The notes: generated by a model from the letters alone, not told the origin. DNA of 64,000 nt from Larix kaempferi (GCA_027924585.1 BSBM01000764.1:2512001-2576000), one strand, 5' to 3'. Positions 22,199 through 34,888 are shown, counted from the stretch's first letter. Numbers and translations are program-made.

Positions 22199-25100
22199 TG
22201 TCACTTCCCTTCTACGTGATATTTTATTTTTTTATAAAGATCCTAACCAACCAAACAAATGCGGAAATATACATACTAGCTGTCGTCACAGCCTACTTAG
22301 TAAGTTTCTGAAAGTGTGTGCATCAGGGTATTTTTTAAGGATTATAATATTATACTTAAGTATAGTATCCTAGGTGATTATTTTGGATTGAAAAAAACAT
22401 GTATATAGATAGGTAGGCGAATATTAAATGTGAAACATACAATCTTCTACTGAAATGTGTAAATTTTGGCGAATATTATGATAAAAAAACATATTTTATG
22501 TAAATATAGGCGATATTAGAAACTAAAAATGACCAAATAAAGAATTTATTTTTTCAACAAAAAGCCCAAAAAATAGCCAATTGGCGAAATTTCGCCCTTA
22601 AAAATTACCCTCGTGTGCATTAAACATCATTATTTCTTCTGTCGCTTTTCAAGTAAGTGGAAACCATGGAAACATGCCTATACTTCATTGCGTTAGTCAC
22701 CAAATCAAATATCCACCAAAATTATAATGACGACATGATGATCACTTGTGACAATATGAAAATTACATAAGCAACATTAATACTTCAATTAATAACTATA
22801 TTAATGTCATTAATATGTTATTAATTATTAACTATCACTAGTACAGTATTAATGTGAATACAAATTTAACATACATAGTTATATGTTATACTTATGCACT
22901 AACATACTCCCTATGCATTTAATACTTTACCAAGACCTAGCATTAACTTTGTAAATACTAGGCAAAAGTGCTCATACACCATAGTCACTTACATTACCCA
23001 AACATAGATCATAAGTGGCAATATTAAAACAAATTGCAATATAATATAAACTTATTACAATATAATATATATATATATTATAACCTAATATATATATATT
23101 TATATAACCTAAGCGCTTATAGGTTGACCATAGTCTAACCACAAGCTTATTCCAAATAACCTAGCGCTCATACTATATAACTTAAGCGCTAGTATAAACT
23201 TCATATGCTAACCTATCATGTGGAATTGCCATTAAAATGGACATAAAGTAATGTGAATACATTATAATATAACGTAATGCAACTCGTTAAGCGCATGGCC
23301 AGGTCAACCCAAAGTTGGACCTTGGCTTATGCGAATCATGTCACCATGCCACAATGTGCATCTAACTGACCCAACCTTGGACTTCGTTGTGAAGCTTACG
23401 TCATAATGAATAATGTAGAGAATGTAAAGGTTGACAGCACATATGCTAAGCTTTAACGTTGCATAACAAAGAATATGTGGCGACTGTCTAACTTGTACTC
23501 TTGCCACGTAGACTACACAAAGCTTGATCAAAATTTTTAAACCCTACGGTGCCTTCCTGGAAGGTGGCTCAACTTGGAAATGACATGGTTCAATACTCAG
23601 CACAATGAATACATAATCTCATACTCTAGCTAGTAATGCTGGCTATCGCACGAGACTGCCAACTCCCAAGGATTGCTACATTAAGTTTGACTGCATGTTG
23701 AAATGAATGTGGAGTGACCCATGGCCGTCGATCATGATCCTAGTTGTCTAGCTTGGGAAGGGTGAATGCATGGACATTTTTTATCTTGTTTGTGGCTGTT
23801 GGCTCCAACTCTACGAGGTACTTGACAATTAAATGGAAGTATGATCGGGTTCAGAGGTCGCCACTCCTCCCACCAGTATCACCTCGTTACACCAAAACAC
23901 TACCTTGCAATCATTGTTCATTTGGTGTTTAATGGGCTCCTTCAAGACATCCTACTCCAATCATGGTGTTCACTCCCGAACCAGGGAGGAGGTGATCCCA
24001 AAATGCTCCAACACTCTGCATGAGGTAGCTTTCGGGAGCTTTGATTGGGTTGCACATCTTAAAGGTAAGAAGGTTCAACTTTTACGCAATTACTAAACTT
24101 TACTTCGTTCTTGTGTTGTATGAATGTTATTTTGTCACAATTTAACTTATTGTGTTCCAATTGCAGGTATGGTGCCACCCAATTTTGTTCTTCACGTTGG
24201 TTTGACCCAACAGTAAGTGGTTACACCACCACTACTTTCATTGTCCAAATTACTTTTTATGCGGGAAATTATTACTCACATAACTAACTGCTACGTTGGT
24301 CACTTCTTAACATAGGAGCTATGAGATTGTGGGAGTGTTGGGTCATTCAGCGTTGTCTCCACGACTTGGAACAAATAACGAACAATAAACATGGCTAGGT
24401 AACCCATCATCCTTAGTCCTTCGGGTGAAACTACCCCATCGGTTTCGGATGGGTTACTTAAGACTCTTGGTTCTCTTGTCTGCTCACGCTACAACACGGC
24501 CTGCGGCCAACCTCATTGTTGCATGTGACTATGTTTAGATGTTGAAGACTTTCCCGGCCTGTATGTGAATGTAATATTAACTTGGAACTTGTGTGGCGAA
24601 AAATACTGATTTAAACTTGAACTTGGGCATGTCGGCCACGCTGGGTATCACCAGTTATACGCACTATCTCTCTTTGGTTTGACCCGTGAAAGGATGTGGT
24701 TTGGAAAGTAGAGCGATAGCTCTGGACTGTATTATTTATTTTGTAAATAGTGAATGCATTTGAATATGAAATTGTTTTAAGCGTTATCTTGTTTTTGTGT
24801 AGCAATGAAATGGTTATGGTTTCTCTCGGCCTCTGTTTATCATTTGATATTCGAACACAATCATTATTATATGAAATTTTTTGCATTCATTTAAAAATAG
24901 TAAGCTTGAATTACATGGATGTAATCCTATGTGAAGGTAAACTGATAGTGAACACATTCTAACTTTCAAAAGCGATTAAATAACATTTAGCTTGCAAATG
25001 AATACTGTAATTAATTAGTGTAGCAGTGCTACGCGCCAAGGTCGATACTGCGACCATTGCGCTAAGGTATCCATGCCTAACACCCAAAAAGGGTTAACCA

Positions 25101-27107
25101 TGAACTACCCAGTAGTGTTGTGATGAACCTGAGATGCCATATGATTGGGTCTCCCATCTGTACATTCGACTTGGCTATTAAAACTTGAAGTAGGGCGTTT
25201 AATCCAATTAAAGAACTTATTAAATATTAATGGTAAAACTGTAACCAAAGGCCCCCGAGCCTATATATATACATTATACATTAAGCATGCCCTATTCCTT
25301 AGATAAGAATCGCATTAATGTATCTCATCAATGTTGTTTACGAGTCTTCTGTCCACGAACCTCGCGGAAACCAGGGAACAATCCTTGTCTACATTGGAAG
25401 AAAACCACGCCAACTTCTTGCAAATGCTTCGGCGTTAATGTTGGATAAAGCCATTAACATCGTGAATGGTTTCACGATCAAGGTTAAAGCTTGCTCATGG
25501 AGCTTGCTCTCCCATGCTGAGATTCCTGGCATGTAATGAAAAGGTCAACACGAAACTAACCAGAATACATCTTGAAATTAGTTCAATAGATAATGTCTAC
25601 AATATGTTGTGAAACCACATGAATCCAATCTGGATATGAAACATTATTTATATAAATGTAGTCGATTGCAATGTAACTCTATCAGATGATTTTAAATCCA
25701 TTCACTGTAGATTTAATTCATAAACATGTTTATTTGTCTATCAAAGGAAAATAGAGACAGATCTGGTTACATTAATCTCAATGCTTTGTCTATGATATAG
25801 AATAAAAGACTTATAAAAATAAAATGGCTTGACATGTAAAACCTAGGGTTTACATGCCTTCCTTGTTTCTGTCCTAACATGAGAAACATACATTCTTCCA
25901 TTAAATAGGATCTTCTGAGAAAATGATTTGTATTATATTAAAATACCTGCAACATTTTCTTAGGGTTAATGTAAGCTATGATCATTCAAATCTGCCTCTC
26001 TCAGGCTTGTACCTCAATAATCATAAAATAACTCAGTCTGTTTACTATATGAAGAATATGTCATTCTATTTCAAACATCATCTTGAAAAGTGAAAGTATA
26101 GCATTAAATCATAAATCTGTCCAAAATGACAAAGACATAAAAGTCTAATCACGACCCATATACATAATTCAGTTCAATAAGACATTCTTATTCAGATCTA
26201 GTAAACAAATAGTAAATCAGAGTTATACATAATAAACCCTAGCAACTGTCCATAAAAACTTAAACAAATAAAACATACACACTTATATGTATTTATGCAG
26301 ACTAGTGGAACCAAGCACAAACCTCCCAGCCTTTGACCAACAAGATCACCTTGTTTTCAGGTCACCCCCGAGCTGACTCTCACAGTCCCCCAGGTCATAG
26401 TATATATTTTAAATTACCCTTAACTTGTTCCCAAAGTTATTTAGGATATTTCTGTGGCAGCAGGAAACCCAACATCCAACTTATTACTCTTGAGCTCCAG
26501 GATGCTCTAGGGCCTTTTAAGCCTCAACCGTTAAGAGAATCAATTAAACATATCCTATTCAGAGTAAATGCAATGCTTCTATAAGCTTGGGGTAGTTCTC
26601 CTACCTGCACACAATCAAGTGGCCAAGCCAATACCTAGCTGTATGATTCCTCTTAATCTGGACCAGTTTGGTACTCCCAAATCTGTCCTCATTCACTTGT
26701 CTTCATTTGTCTCTGGTCAATTTTTTCCCAGCTCCCATTTCTCTCTTGTGCGTTCATGATCATGAGGCTATGAATCATTGTTAAGGAAATGAAGTGTTTT
26801 GAATGAGTTTCACTTTGTATTCTCTTAGGTGTGAAATTATCTCATTTTGTTATTTCTTTTAATTCATTATTCTCTCAAATCTTTTCTTTAGGGTTTTTCC
26901 ATTTTCTCCAATAATAATTTCTCATTATTATTATAATTCGTATTTTACCCTCCAACCCATAGGGAACTGTGTCTCCCATCTCATTAATGTGCTGGTCCAC
27001 ATGGTCATTAAAATCAATTTATCATATTTCTAATGTGAACTAAGTAAACTGAAATAATGCTTAGCAAAATATAATAAGGGTTCAAAGCTCAATATCGGGG
27101 TATTAAA
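22199..27107 (-). repeat. 5' LTR of the gypsy element (4909 bp, MITE-bearing)
   Basis: This copy matches 12613-17234 and is longer mainly because of the 289-bp insert plus its 8-base duplication at 22316-22620. It starts TGTCACTTCCC and ends GGGGTATTAAA, in which the expected terminal CA is lost. The opposed AAACCCT/AGGGTTT word persists near 25840 with two changes. Confidence 0.92.
22324..22612. mobile_element. hAT-like MITE, 289 bp, inside the 5' LTR only
   Basis: The 3' LTR lacks this block, so its limits can be read directly. An 8-base duplication GTGTGCAT flanks it (22316-22323 and 22613-22620). The ends are inverted: CAGGGTATTTTTTAAGG on the left, and GAGGGTAATTTTTAAGG as the right end read on minus. 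An 8-base target duplication with CAGGG-type termini is the hAT pattern. It has no coding capacity. Internally GGCGAATATT recurs twice and GGCGATATT once. It inserted after the retrotransposon. Confidence 0.88.
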
Positions 27108-27112
27108 TATAT
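27108..27112. other. Right target-site duplication TATAT of gypsy element
   Basis: Identical to 12608-12612. It is followed by ATTCGTAGAGGAATC, where the interrupted tandem unit continues. Confidence 0.9.
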
Positions 27113-27410
27113 ATTCGTAGAGGAATCAAGGTTCATATAGAAATTTGTTTTCATATTTATGCATTTGATCCCCTTCACATTTATTTTATAAGTTTATTGT
27201 TTGATTGTCGAATTATTTGTGTGAGTGATTTTTGAGTCTTGAAACCCTCACATACTATCAAGGCATGTGTCTAGTCTAACCAAGTAAAATTTCATTCCAT
27301 ACAAGTGCAAATTGAAAAAAATTCAACATTGGCCCCATTCACATGTCACTTATTATATGCGGGGTCAAGTACATGATCAGTTGGCATGCCTTATTTTTGG
27401 GTTATGAAAT
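27108..27410. repeat. Tandem array, right part after the gypsy insertion
   Basis: About 300 bases continue the unit interrupted at 12612. ATTCGTAGAGGAATC, the CATCTCC landmark in mutated form (near 27167), GTCTAGTCTAACCAAGT, TTGGCCCCATTCACATGTCA and GGTTATGAAA follow in the array order. The array ends within GGTTATGAAA. Confidence 0.9.
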
Positions 27411-27774
27411 ATCATATAATAATGAAGGTGAAATAATCATACTATGCATTACCTTACCAAGATTCTCTTTATTTCAAGAATAGTTTTGATATTTTGTACT
27501 GAATAAGGTCAACCACCGGAAGGTGGAAGCTCATAAATCCCCCTCCCCCCTAATATAATTCTCAATTCCCCATAACCCGACAAAATCTATGTGCTAGAAA
27601 ATAAATGAATGCATATTTTCTTGTAATTAAGAAACACTGTCTCCTACAACATATGTCAGCATACAAAATGGAATACAACTTAAGAACAATTAATTGCATA
27701 CCAATACAAGCCAATAATGCTATTAATAAATCAATATAGAATAGATATAACCACATACCTCATACACTTGAATT
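27411..27774. other. Spacer between tandem array and CACTA remnant
   Basis: AT-rich, with a C-rich patch (CCCCCTCCCCCC near 27540). No gene or repeat was recognised, and no CACTA terminal repeat was found. Confidence 0.5.
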
Positions 27775-30700
27775 TCATTGATCATCTTCTTCATTCAAGT
27801 CCACATCTATATCATCCGAACCAGATTCAACATTGTAAGGATTGGCCATATCATCATCGTCATTGATGTCAGTTTCGATAATGTCATCGTCGATATCATG
27901 TTCATGAACATTGTCTCCTACATCATCTGGTTCAAATTCTTCGACATATTCCTTTGGCACATGGTCATCTAACTGTTGATCCTCTACATTATCATCTTCT
28001 TCTTCAATACCCTCTTCTTCCTCTACATTATACTTTATCAACCTTCCTCTTGGGTCATGTCAAACAACAAATTACCCACCCCCTATAACTGGAACCTCTG
28101 AGTAAAACACCTATTCACATTGTCTTGGAATAACATAGGGCTATGTTCCTGGATCAAGTGACCTTGTATTAGCCATGGTAAATCCATTAGCATGTTCAAT
28201 AATAGTTCTATCAGGATCGCATGATTCAATCATAGCTTGTACCATTTGACAATGAACATAACTAATTTGAAGGATTTAAAGTCACACTCAATAATATCAT
28301 CCAAATACCCATAGTATCAATTCTTTTATACTTTTGGATGTCTGTCACTTCTAGAGGAAACATTAGTCACCTCAAAGATTGCATTTATCCCACAATCAGA
28401 TTGTATCAATTAATAGTTAGCATATTTATGATTGGAAAGTATGCAAAGAAAAAAAATCATACATCAATATAATTGAAAATAATTAAATAGTATGGGTGAT
28501 TAATATGCTTGGTTGTTTATCTTTTAAACCATATGCTAAATCAATTTCCCTTTGTGCAAGATTCATATCTCCATTGCGATGAGATTATTTAACCAATAAA
28601 GCCACACCTTCCCATGATAATGCATGATCATATTGGATACATCGTTCAATCCATACCTTCATTCAATCAAGATTGTTTGCGACATATAAATATAGTGCAT
28701 CCCACTCTCGAATAGCTATATGAAAATAAAATTGCAATTCACAAATGTATAATTAGTTACCACGTTATACCTTTATAATTGATGCATATTGAATATTAAA
28801 AATTAAATACGTATGATATATACATAAAACCGAAATGTAAAATGTATTATAATTAATCTCCGCCATCTAATAATTACATTTAACTTTCCTCGATATACCT
28901 TTCACCATCAGGTACTCCCCTTCGAATTTTTAATGGATTTGGGACCCCAAATGTGATCTAAATCCATCTTTGATGCTAATTTAGGAATATATTCACTAAT
29001 ATACACCATGGTTTGGTATACCATATATCCCTCCACCATAGAACCCTTGGGATGTTCTCTCTATCTAACCAAAGTTTTAAAAAATTTCAAGTGCTTCTCA
29101 ACCATCCACATTGACCTTGTGTGTATAGGTCCACGCAATTCAATCTCCTCAACATGGTGCATGAGGTAGTGTTATTGTGAATTGAAAAATGTCGAAGGTA
29201 GATACTTTTTCATTTCACACATTAGATGAGGAATTTCTCTCCTCCAATACTTTATATCTTCTTTATGGATTTCTTTAGATGACAACCACTTACAAGTTGG
29301 GCAAGAAAATCATGAGATTTAACAAAAATATACAATATAGTACATAACAAGTAAAGAAATGTTAAATATAAGTTCTACAATGAATTAAACAAACACTTTA
29401 TGCATGAAAAATATCGATACTTAAATCATGTATTTTCAAGATCATATATAATTTGTTTGGCATTGTTGTCGAAGTTGTCTGGGAGAGATAGAGGTAGAAC
29501 ATACTGTAACAATAGGATTGTTTCATTATTTTTTATAAAAGTTGACAAAAAACACCAAAAACATGTAGTATAAAAATATAACACTATATATTACTAGAAT
29601 AATTACCTTAATGAAGGTATGCCAATCATTCATTTTCACTCCCCCAAAATCACCTTTCTTTGTTAAGATATTATTTCTGTTCAAACAAAATCCTGTGGGA
29701 AATTTAATTTTTCGTATGACTTATTTTACAACATTTCCTTGCTACTTCGTTAATAACCATGGAAGGGAGATTAAATTAATTTGGTCTCCATATCTATTTA
29801 ATTGAATGACATATTTCATTGCATGCTTAGCTTCCTGAATGTCACTATAAATTTTGATGATTTTTTATTTGTCACTCCTTCCATCCAATATTCTCCATAA
29901 TGTTTCAGTTACATTATTTCCAATATGCATTGTATCAAACAAATGAACAATTTGTAGGTGTTGATAGTAGGGAGGCCTACTGAATTTTCTGGGATAAATT
30001 TTAATTCCTCGTGGAATCCCATTAATGCCTTGATCACGACCTTCATGAAGCATAGTTACAAAAATTACAATAATAATTGTCAATTACAAGAGTAAACAAA
30101 ACACAATAAAAAATGTAAATTCCAAATATTTCATATATGATTATAGATAGACAATTTGATGTGTACCTTGACGATTTCTATTATATTGCAACTTCCATAG
30201 GTGAGGTGTTATTCTTCGTGGTTTTAATGCAGTCTCTTCTTTCCCATTGAAAATATGTTTGTCAGTAGTTTGATACTTATGATTCTTAGAGAGGAAGTGC
30301 CTATAATCATCAAACACCTCCTTTCTTAAAAATTTTGAATGACAACATTTCATGTTAGGACCACAACCTGGACATGCAAATTTTCCCTTTATTTGAAGAC
30401 TTGCAAGAGATGGATTAACTATGTTGATTTTAATTATCTATAAGACTGGATTATTTAAAAAACATGCATGATATCAATTTCATAAAATTAAATACTATTA
30501 CAGTGCACTTTATAATTACATACCACAAAAATGTGATAGCCTTGGAGCATCATGAATTTTCCATACAAGCATTGCATGGAATTGAAATTTCCTTTGTTGT
30601 ATTGGTCTAGAGACATCATACATAGTGATTCCATTCCATAGCTTTAGTAGATCATTGATAAGAAGCTTCATATATACATTCAAATATTTTACTTTGTACT

Positions 30701-31411
30701 TACCTAATTGATTTGAACATATACAGTACATAATTATTAAAACCATTTTACATATATAAATATATATGATTAAATGAAAAAAAGACATTATGCAACAATT
30801 ACGACATATGAGATACTACTGCATTAAAAATAATTGTTGTAAAAAAATACATGGAATAGTCATTGCCATCATTATGTGCTCCTTCTTTATTGACATCCAT
30901 GGAGGAATGTTATTGTTGATAACAAAAATAGGCCGCATTGAGTAAATAGATTTCATCTCTGCAAATGGATTGACACCATCCACTGCTAATGAAATCGTAG
31001 CATTAGAAGGTTCTTAATTAAAGTGTGGTCATTTTTACTCCATGTCTCTAAATGCAAAACCATCTTCATGAATTCTAAGAATTCCAGATCTTCACTTCTA
31101 TTCTGTGCATGGTAATCCATAAATTGTGTGATTCTTTTGCACTTGAATAGTCATTGAAAATGTGGAATAATGGGAATATAATTAAGAACCTTGCGAGGCA
31201 CCTTTTTTGTTACTTGATATGTTCGATATATATTGATATGACATTCTGGGAATTCTTTTACAAATTCATATTGTTTATGATATATAATATGATCATTAGG
31301 GCATGCATCAATTGCTTGATACTCCATTCCTATATATTTCATGATAGAAGATAAATCTCGGTATGTGTGAGGTAAAATATTTGACGACGGTAAAAATAAT
31401 TCATCTATCAA
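27775..31411 (-). pseudogene. CACTA (En/Spm) TNP2-type transposase remnant
   Basis: Minus-strand pieces follow the order of plant TNP2 proteins. 31411-31151 has the N-terminal block (IDACPNDHIIYHKQYEF, then KKVPRKVLNYIPIIPHFQ). 30788-30516 has LLKLWNGITMYDVSRP, then LVWKIHDAPRLSHFCG. 30353-30141 has EETALKPRRITPHLWKL. 30083-29865 has IVHLFDTMHIGNNVTETLW. 29260-28925 is a DUF4218 block (HHVEEIELRGPIHTRSMW). 28380-28050 resembles DUF4216. 28041-27775 is a very acidic tail rich in Asp/Glu. The transposase would cut at CACTA termini. Stops and AT-rich gaps (degraded introns or insertions) break it, and no CACTA terminal inverted repeats were found in the flanks. Confidence 0.8.
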
Positions 31412-31604
31412 GCCACAACAAAAAAACTAGTTAATATAAAGAATATGGCACATATTACATCCTTATTAATTTTACTGATTTGAACTAACAATAAAAAAAG
31501 AGGAAAAAATATAACCTTTACCATGATGTATATGTGATGAAATATATTACATACCTTAACATCCATGTAACCGATGTATTTGAAAAACCATTCATAACCT
31601 TCAA

Positions 31605-31695
31605 GTTCATTATCAACAATATAGTAGAGAGAAGAGTTGTGTTGGAGCCTTCATAAAGGGGTTCATTATCAACAATATAGCAGAGAGAAGAGTTC
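31605..31695. repeat. 35-bp direct repeat, two copies 56 bp apart
   Basis: 31605-31639 and 31661-31695 share GTTCATTATCAACAATATAG, one variable base, and AGAGAGAAGAGTT. The rest of the 56-base unit is not repeated beyond this. Confidence 0.8.
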
Positions 31696-31704
31696 TGGTG
31701 AAAT

Positions 31705-31802
31705 GCTCTATGTCTCTTATCTCTTGTGTTTGATATGTTGTACATGTTGTTCTCTCATATAAGGTCCTAGATCAAATTGAATTAAATGCTGAAAAACTAA
31801 CA
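31705..31802 (+). repeat. LTR fragment related to the copia element at 33750
   Basis: The stretch ending CTAACA at 31802 resembles the end of the LTR at 33750-34313. Shared words are TTGATATG-TGTACATGTT, TTCTCTCA, GTCCTAGA-like AGATCCTAGA, and TGAATTAA-TGCT before CTAACA. No primer site follows. It is a scrap or a truncated solo LTR. Confidence 0.6.
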
Positions 31803-32049
31803 TTTCACTCTTGTCTTTTAGGAGCCATCAGAATAGTTACCCAGTACTGCAAATGACACCACACCAGCTCCTGCTTTCTCACAGAAAAACACCTCAGAAA
31901 ATGAGAAAAAATGAAAGGATGGAGTGCATGCCTCGAATAAGTAGTTGGGTTTCTCATCCCAATTCGGTTAACCATACTAATCCCCTTGTACTTGTTATTT
32001 ATTAGCACAGTACTCCAACATATCTCTCAACTTCTCTCCTTGGTTCACC
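31803..32049. other. Unassigned spacer
   Basis: About 250 bases between the LTR scrap and the LINE RNase H end. It may be LINE 3' UTR of the minus-strand copy. No tail is evident. Confidence 0.3.
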
Positions 32050-33749
32050 ATACCTTTCCCTCTAATTGATGGATATGGCTATAGGATTTCCCCATTATTG
32101 ATAACCGGTGGGAGTTCATGGGCACTCATGTCCTGAATAAATATGGAGGTACCATCATCGAGCAATGAGGGATGGTGGTTATGACTCCAGGTGTTGGGTG
32201 GGTTTAACATGTGTTCCCCAGACATGTAATTCGACTCTTGACTCATGCGCCCCATCATCTCCTGGTAAAGCCTGATGTCATGGGCCTCCAAGTGGGAGCA
32301 TTGGATCATCCATTCGTTACCTCCTTCATCAGACAATTGTCCTTCCACAATCCTCGCTTCACTTCACTCTTTGATGTTTTCTAGCAAATCCGCCACCTTG
32401 TTACCATCACATTTTAAGTGGGAAAAGGACCAGGTGTGGCATCCTCGGATGAGATCAACGAATCGCTCCACCCGATACGTCATGCGCCAACTTTCCACAA
32501 CTTTGGGACACCTTTTGTCCTCCTTGCAACTTTTGGCCATCTAGATGATGATGTGGGAGTCACCCTATATGAACAAAGGTTCCCAACTATTGTGTATTGA
32601 GAGTATGATGCCATGAAGTAATCCTTCCAACTCTGTTGCATTGTAAGTGTCCTAACCAATATTCCCATGATAGAACTGGATAATACCACCCTCGTTGTTT
32701 CTGAAAACTCCTCCAAAACCAGCCGAACCTGGGTTTCCTTTATATGCTTTGTCGAAGTTTAACTCGAAATGTCCTCCTGGAGGAAGTTACCAGATACACG
32801 GACTAGCGGGAGACGCTTTCCTTCCCTTAAATTTCCTCCATCCTTGTGGAGAATAATCCATTCCCCATCCAGCCAAAATCCACTTCTCGTTATCATCCAT
32901 TTCCCAATCTCTCTCGTTCCATTGGATAATTTTGATAGTCTCCTGTATATGCTTACTTATTTGGTTCCAAACTGTCTAAGGCATATTTTTCTTTCCTTCA
33001 AAGATCCTCCCATTTCTTTCCTTCCAAATTGCCCACATCAAGGTTCCAAGAAACATGAGCCATATTTTAAGAATAACCAAATTTTTGTAAGCCTCCTTAT
33101 CCCAAACTTTAATCGTCTGTTGAGGTTGTCCTCTTACCCGGTTCGTCCTCCTAAATATTTCAGCTACACAATCCCATAGGGATGAAGCTATAGGACAAGA
33201 GTCCAAAAGGCGATTCACTGATTCCTCCTCTCCTTCACATAGAATGCACCAAAAAGGGCCGTTCATGCCTCTTTTCATTAAATTCTCTCTTGTCAGAATT
33301 CGTCTATACGAGACCAGCCAGATAAAGGTAGCAATTTTAGGCCATGGATTACAGTTCCAAATCTCCTTCCAGGTCTTCTTGTGCTACATGTCTTCTTGGT
33401 TGAAGATAAGATCATAAGCCTCTTTAGTATTATAAACCCCTTTTGAATGGTATCCCCATCTCAGTTTATCCAGGTAATTCTAGATGAGAATGCATCGATC
33501 CTGCAAGGCCTCCATAATCTCAGGGATATCCTTAGCTAGGAATCTTTGATTCCACCAATTCTGTGATTTCCATTCATGAAATTCCTCATTTGCTTGTTCT
33601 TCTCTCCAGAATTGTTGGACTCTTATCAATCCAAGATCTTTGGCTCTGGACCAGCTAGTATGCAGCTCATGTTGAGCGATTATCTTTGGCATTTGTTGCC
33701 AAGAGTTACTCCAAAAATTGGCATCTTGTCCTCCCCTTATTTCTATTGA
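32050..33749 (-). pseudogene. LINE remnant: zinc-binding RT-associated domain and RNase H
   Basis: Read on minus, it starts IEIRGGQDANFWSNSWQQMP, a conserved LINE block (x-IGNG-x-FW-x-D-W). It passes through a Trp-rich linker and then the zf-RVT domain (33278-32976: FWCILCEGEEESVNRLLDSC, then LWDCV). It ends with a plant LINE RNase H at 32760-32300: FDKAYKGNPGSAGFGG, NATELEGLLHGI, GDSHIII and KCDGNKVADLLENI. Frameshifts and stops separate these. It has the same orientation as the LINE RT fragment at 37604-38247, and both are probably parts of one LINE split by the copia element between them. Confidence 0.8.
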
Positions 33750-33986
33750 TGTATAAGTAACTTCGGAATGTATTTCATCTATGTATATTGTACTCCTATA
33801 GAGATGGTATTATTCCTCTATATGGAAATGTCGTCATTTGTATTGACAAGTGTCGCAAGTGTCATAACTTGCTATGATGGGTTATTAGACCACCAAGTTT
33901 GGGGTCGGCCCTGATTAATGTAACCATGGGTTATTAGACTCTTCTAGAGAAGTCATCCCTACTAGTTTATTAGGCAAGTCAGGAAG

Positions 33987-33995
33987 TATAAATAG
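33987..33995 (+). promoter_or_regulatory. TATA box in the copia LTR
   Basis: TATAAATAG lies 327 bases before the LTR end, as expected for the U3/R boundary of a plant LTR promoter. The hairpin at 33990-34015 overlaps its 3' part. Confidence 0.7.
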
Positions 33996-34015
33996 AGTGC
34001 GGGAGCACTCTATTT
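33990..34015. other. 11-bp hairpin overlapping the LTR TATA box
   Basis: AAATAGAGTGC, a GGGA loop and GCACTCTATTT are exactly complementary. Its start overlaps the TATA box. If transcription starts 25-30 bases downstream of TATA, the hairpin is just upstream of or at the start site. Confidence 0.7.
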
Positions 34016-34313
34016 GATCATCTCATTATTCACTTCAACACTACTCGGAAAGTGGCGCACTAGTGACGAAGGAGGAGTAGCTGCTAGGAAAATACTATCT
34101 CTTGTACTTGGGTTGTATCATTGCTCTTTCTATCTCTGAGGAAGTTGTGGGGTTTTTCACCTTTATGGTTTTCCCCAATGAAACTCTGTGTGTCTATTGT
34201 CTCATGTGATTGCTTGGTGTGATTTATATGCATTGTTATACTTGATATGCTGTACATGTTATTCTCTCAGTAAAGATCCTAGAGTATATTGAATTAATGC
34301 TCAAAATCTAACA

Positions 34314-34325
34314 TGGTGTCAGAGC
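34314..34325 (+). promoter_or_regulatory. Primer-binding site of the copia element
   Basis: TGGTGTCAGAGC follows the LTR end CTAACA without a gap. It differs by one base from the tRNA-iMet complement TGGTATCAGAGC. Confidence 0.85.
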
Positions 34326-34888
34326 TAACCTGAGAAGAAGACACTATGCAGTTGCAGAAACTAGGGTTTCTTGTTTATTGGGTTTCTCTCCACAGATTTT
34401 GGAAAAGTAATATGATAGATTGACTCTCCTCAGCAAGGTGAATCTTTCTGTCCAATCAGATCTCAATTCTGGGCACTTTTATTTTTGGCCCTAAAAATTA
34501 TGGTTTCCACAAAAATAGGAATTTATGAAATCTGAGACCATAGTTGGAAGCTCCTTGGAAAAATCAAAGTTTAGAGCTTTGGATCGAACTTTTTGGTTTG
34601 GTGAAGCTCTTGGAAACTTAAACCCTAATTAAGGCTCCTCCCAAGTGAATCCGGGAAGACTAAAAGACATTTTTGAAGGGTGAAACTTTGCAGTTTTCAA
34701 ATTATGAGTATACCAGGTTGATCATCTCATCAAGGCGCATTTTTCTATCCTTTCAGAAGTTTGAAATTCAAAGTTTGAATTTTTAGGGTTTTTCTTACAA
34801 ACCCTAATCCGGGACCAAATCTAGTTTTCAACAAATCAAGTGGTAAGACCTAAATATTTTCTATTTTTATTTGAAGTACTCTTTAAAG

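Larger units (their letters stand above)
12613..27107 (-). mobile_element. Ty3/gypsy LTR retrotransposon (chromovirus-like), 14.5 kb, inactive
   Basis: A complete but mutated element on the minus strand. Two long direct repeats (12613-17234 and 22199-27107) flank an internal region of about 4.96 kb. Domain order in the element's sense is gag, protease, reverse transcriptase, RNase H, integrase and a chromodomain-like tail, the Ty3/gypsy order. A tRNA-iMet primer site follows the 5' LTR (22184-22195), and a polypurine tract lies before the 3' LTR (17235-17251). LTR ends are TG...CA, with the 5' LTR terminus mutated on its outer edge (AAA at 27105-27107 instead of ACA). A TATAT target duplication flanks the whole. 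Stops and frameshifts run through gag and pol, so it cannot be autonomous. Together the LTRs are nearly twice the length of the internal region, which is unusual. Confidence 0.93.
33750..34313 (+). repeat. 5' LTR of the copia element
   Basis: The end is fixed by ATCTAACA just before the primer site. The start TGTATAAG is chosen because LINE similarity stops there and TGT...ACA ends fit. The length of 564 bp is typical for copia. It contains a TATA box and a hairpin (33987-34015), then a T-rich stretch. Confidence 0.75.

Noticed and set aside
27775-28041. Acidic 88-residue protein as an independent host gene
   Set aside because: It follows in frame from DUF4216-like sequence on the same strand and is the usual acidic tail of TNP2-type proteins.
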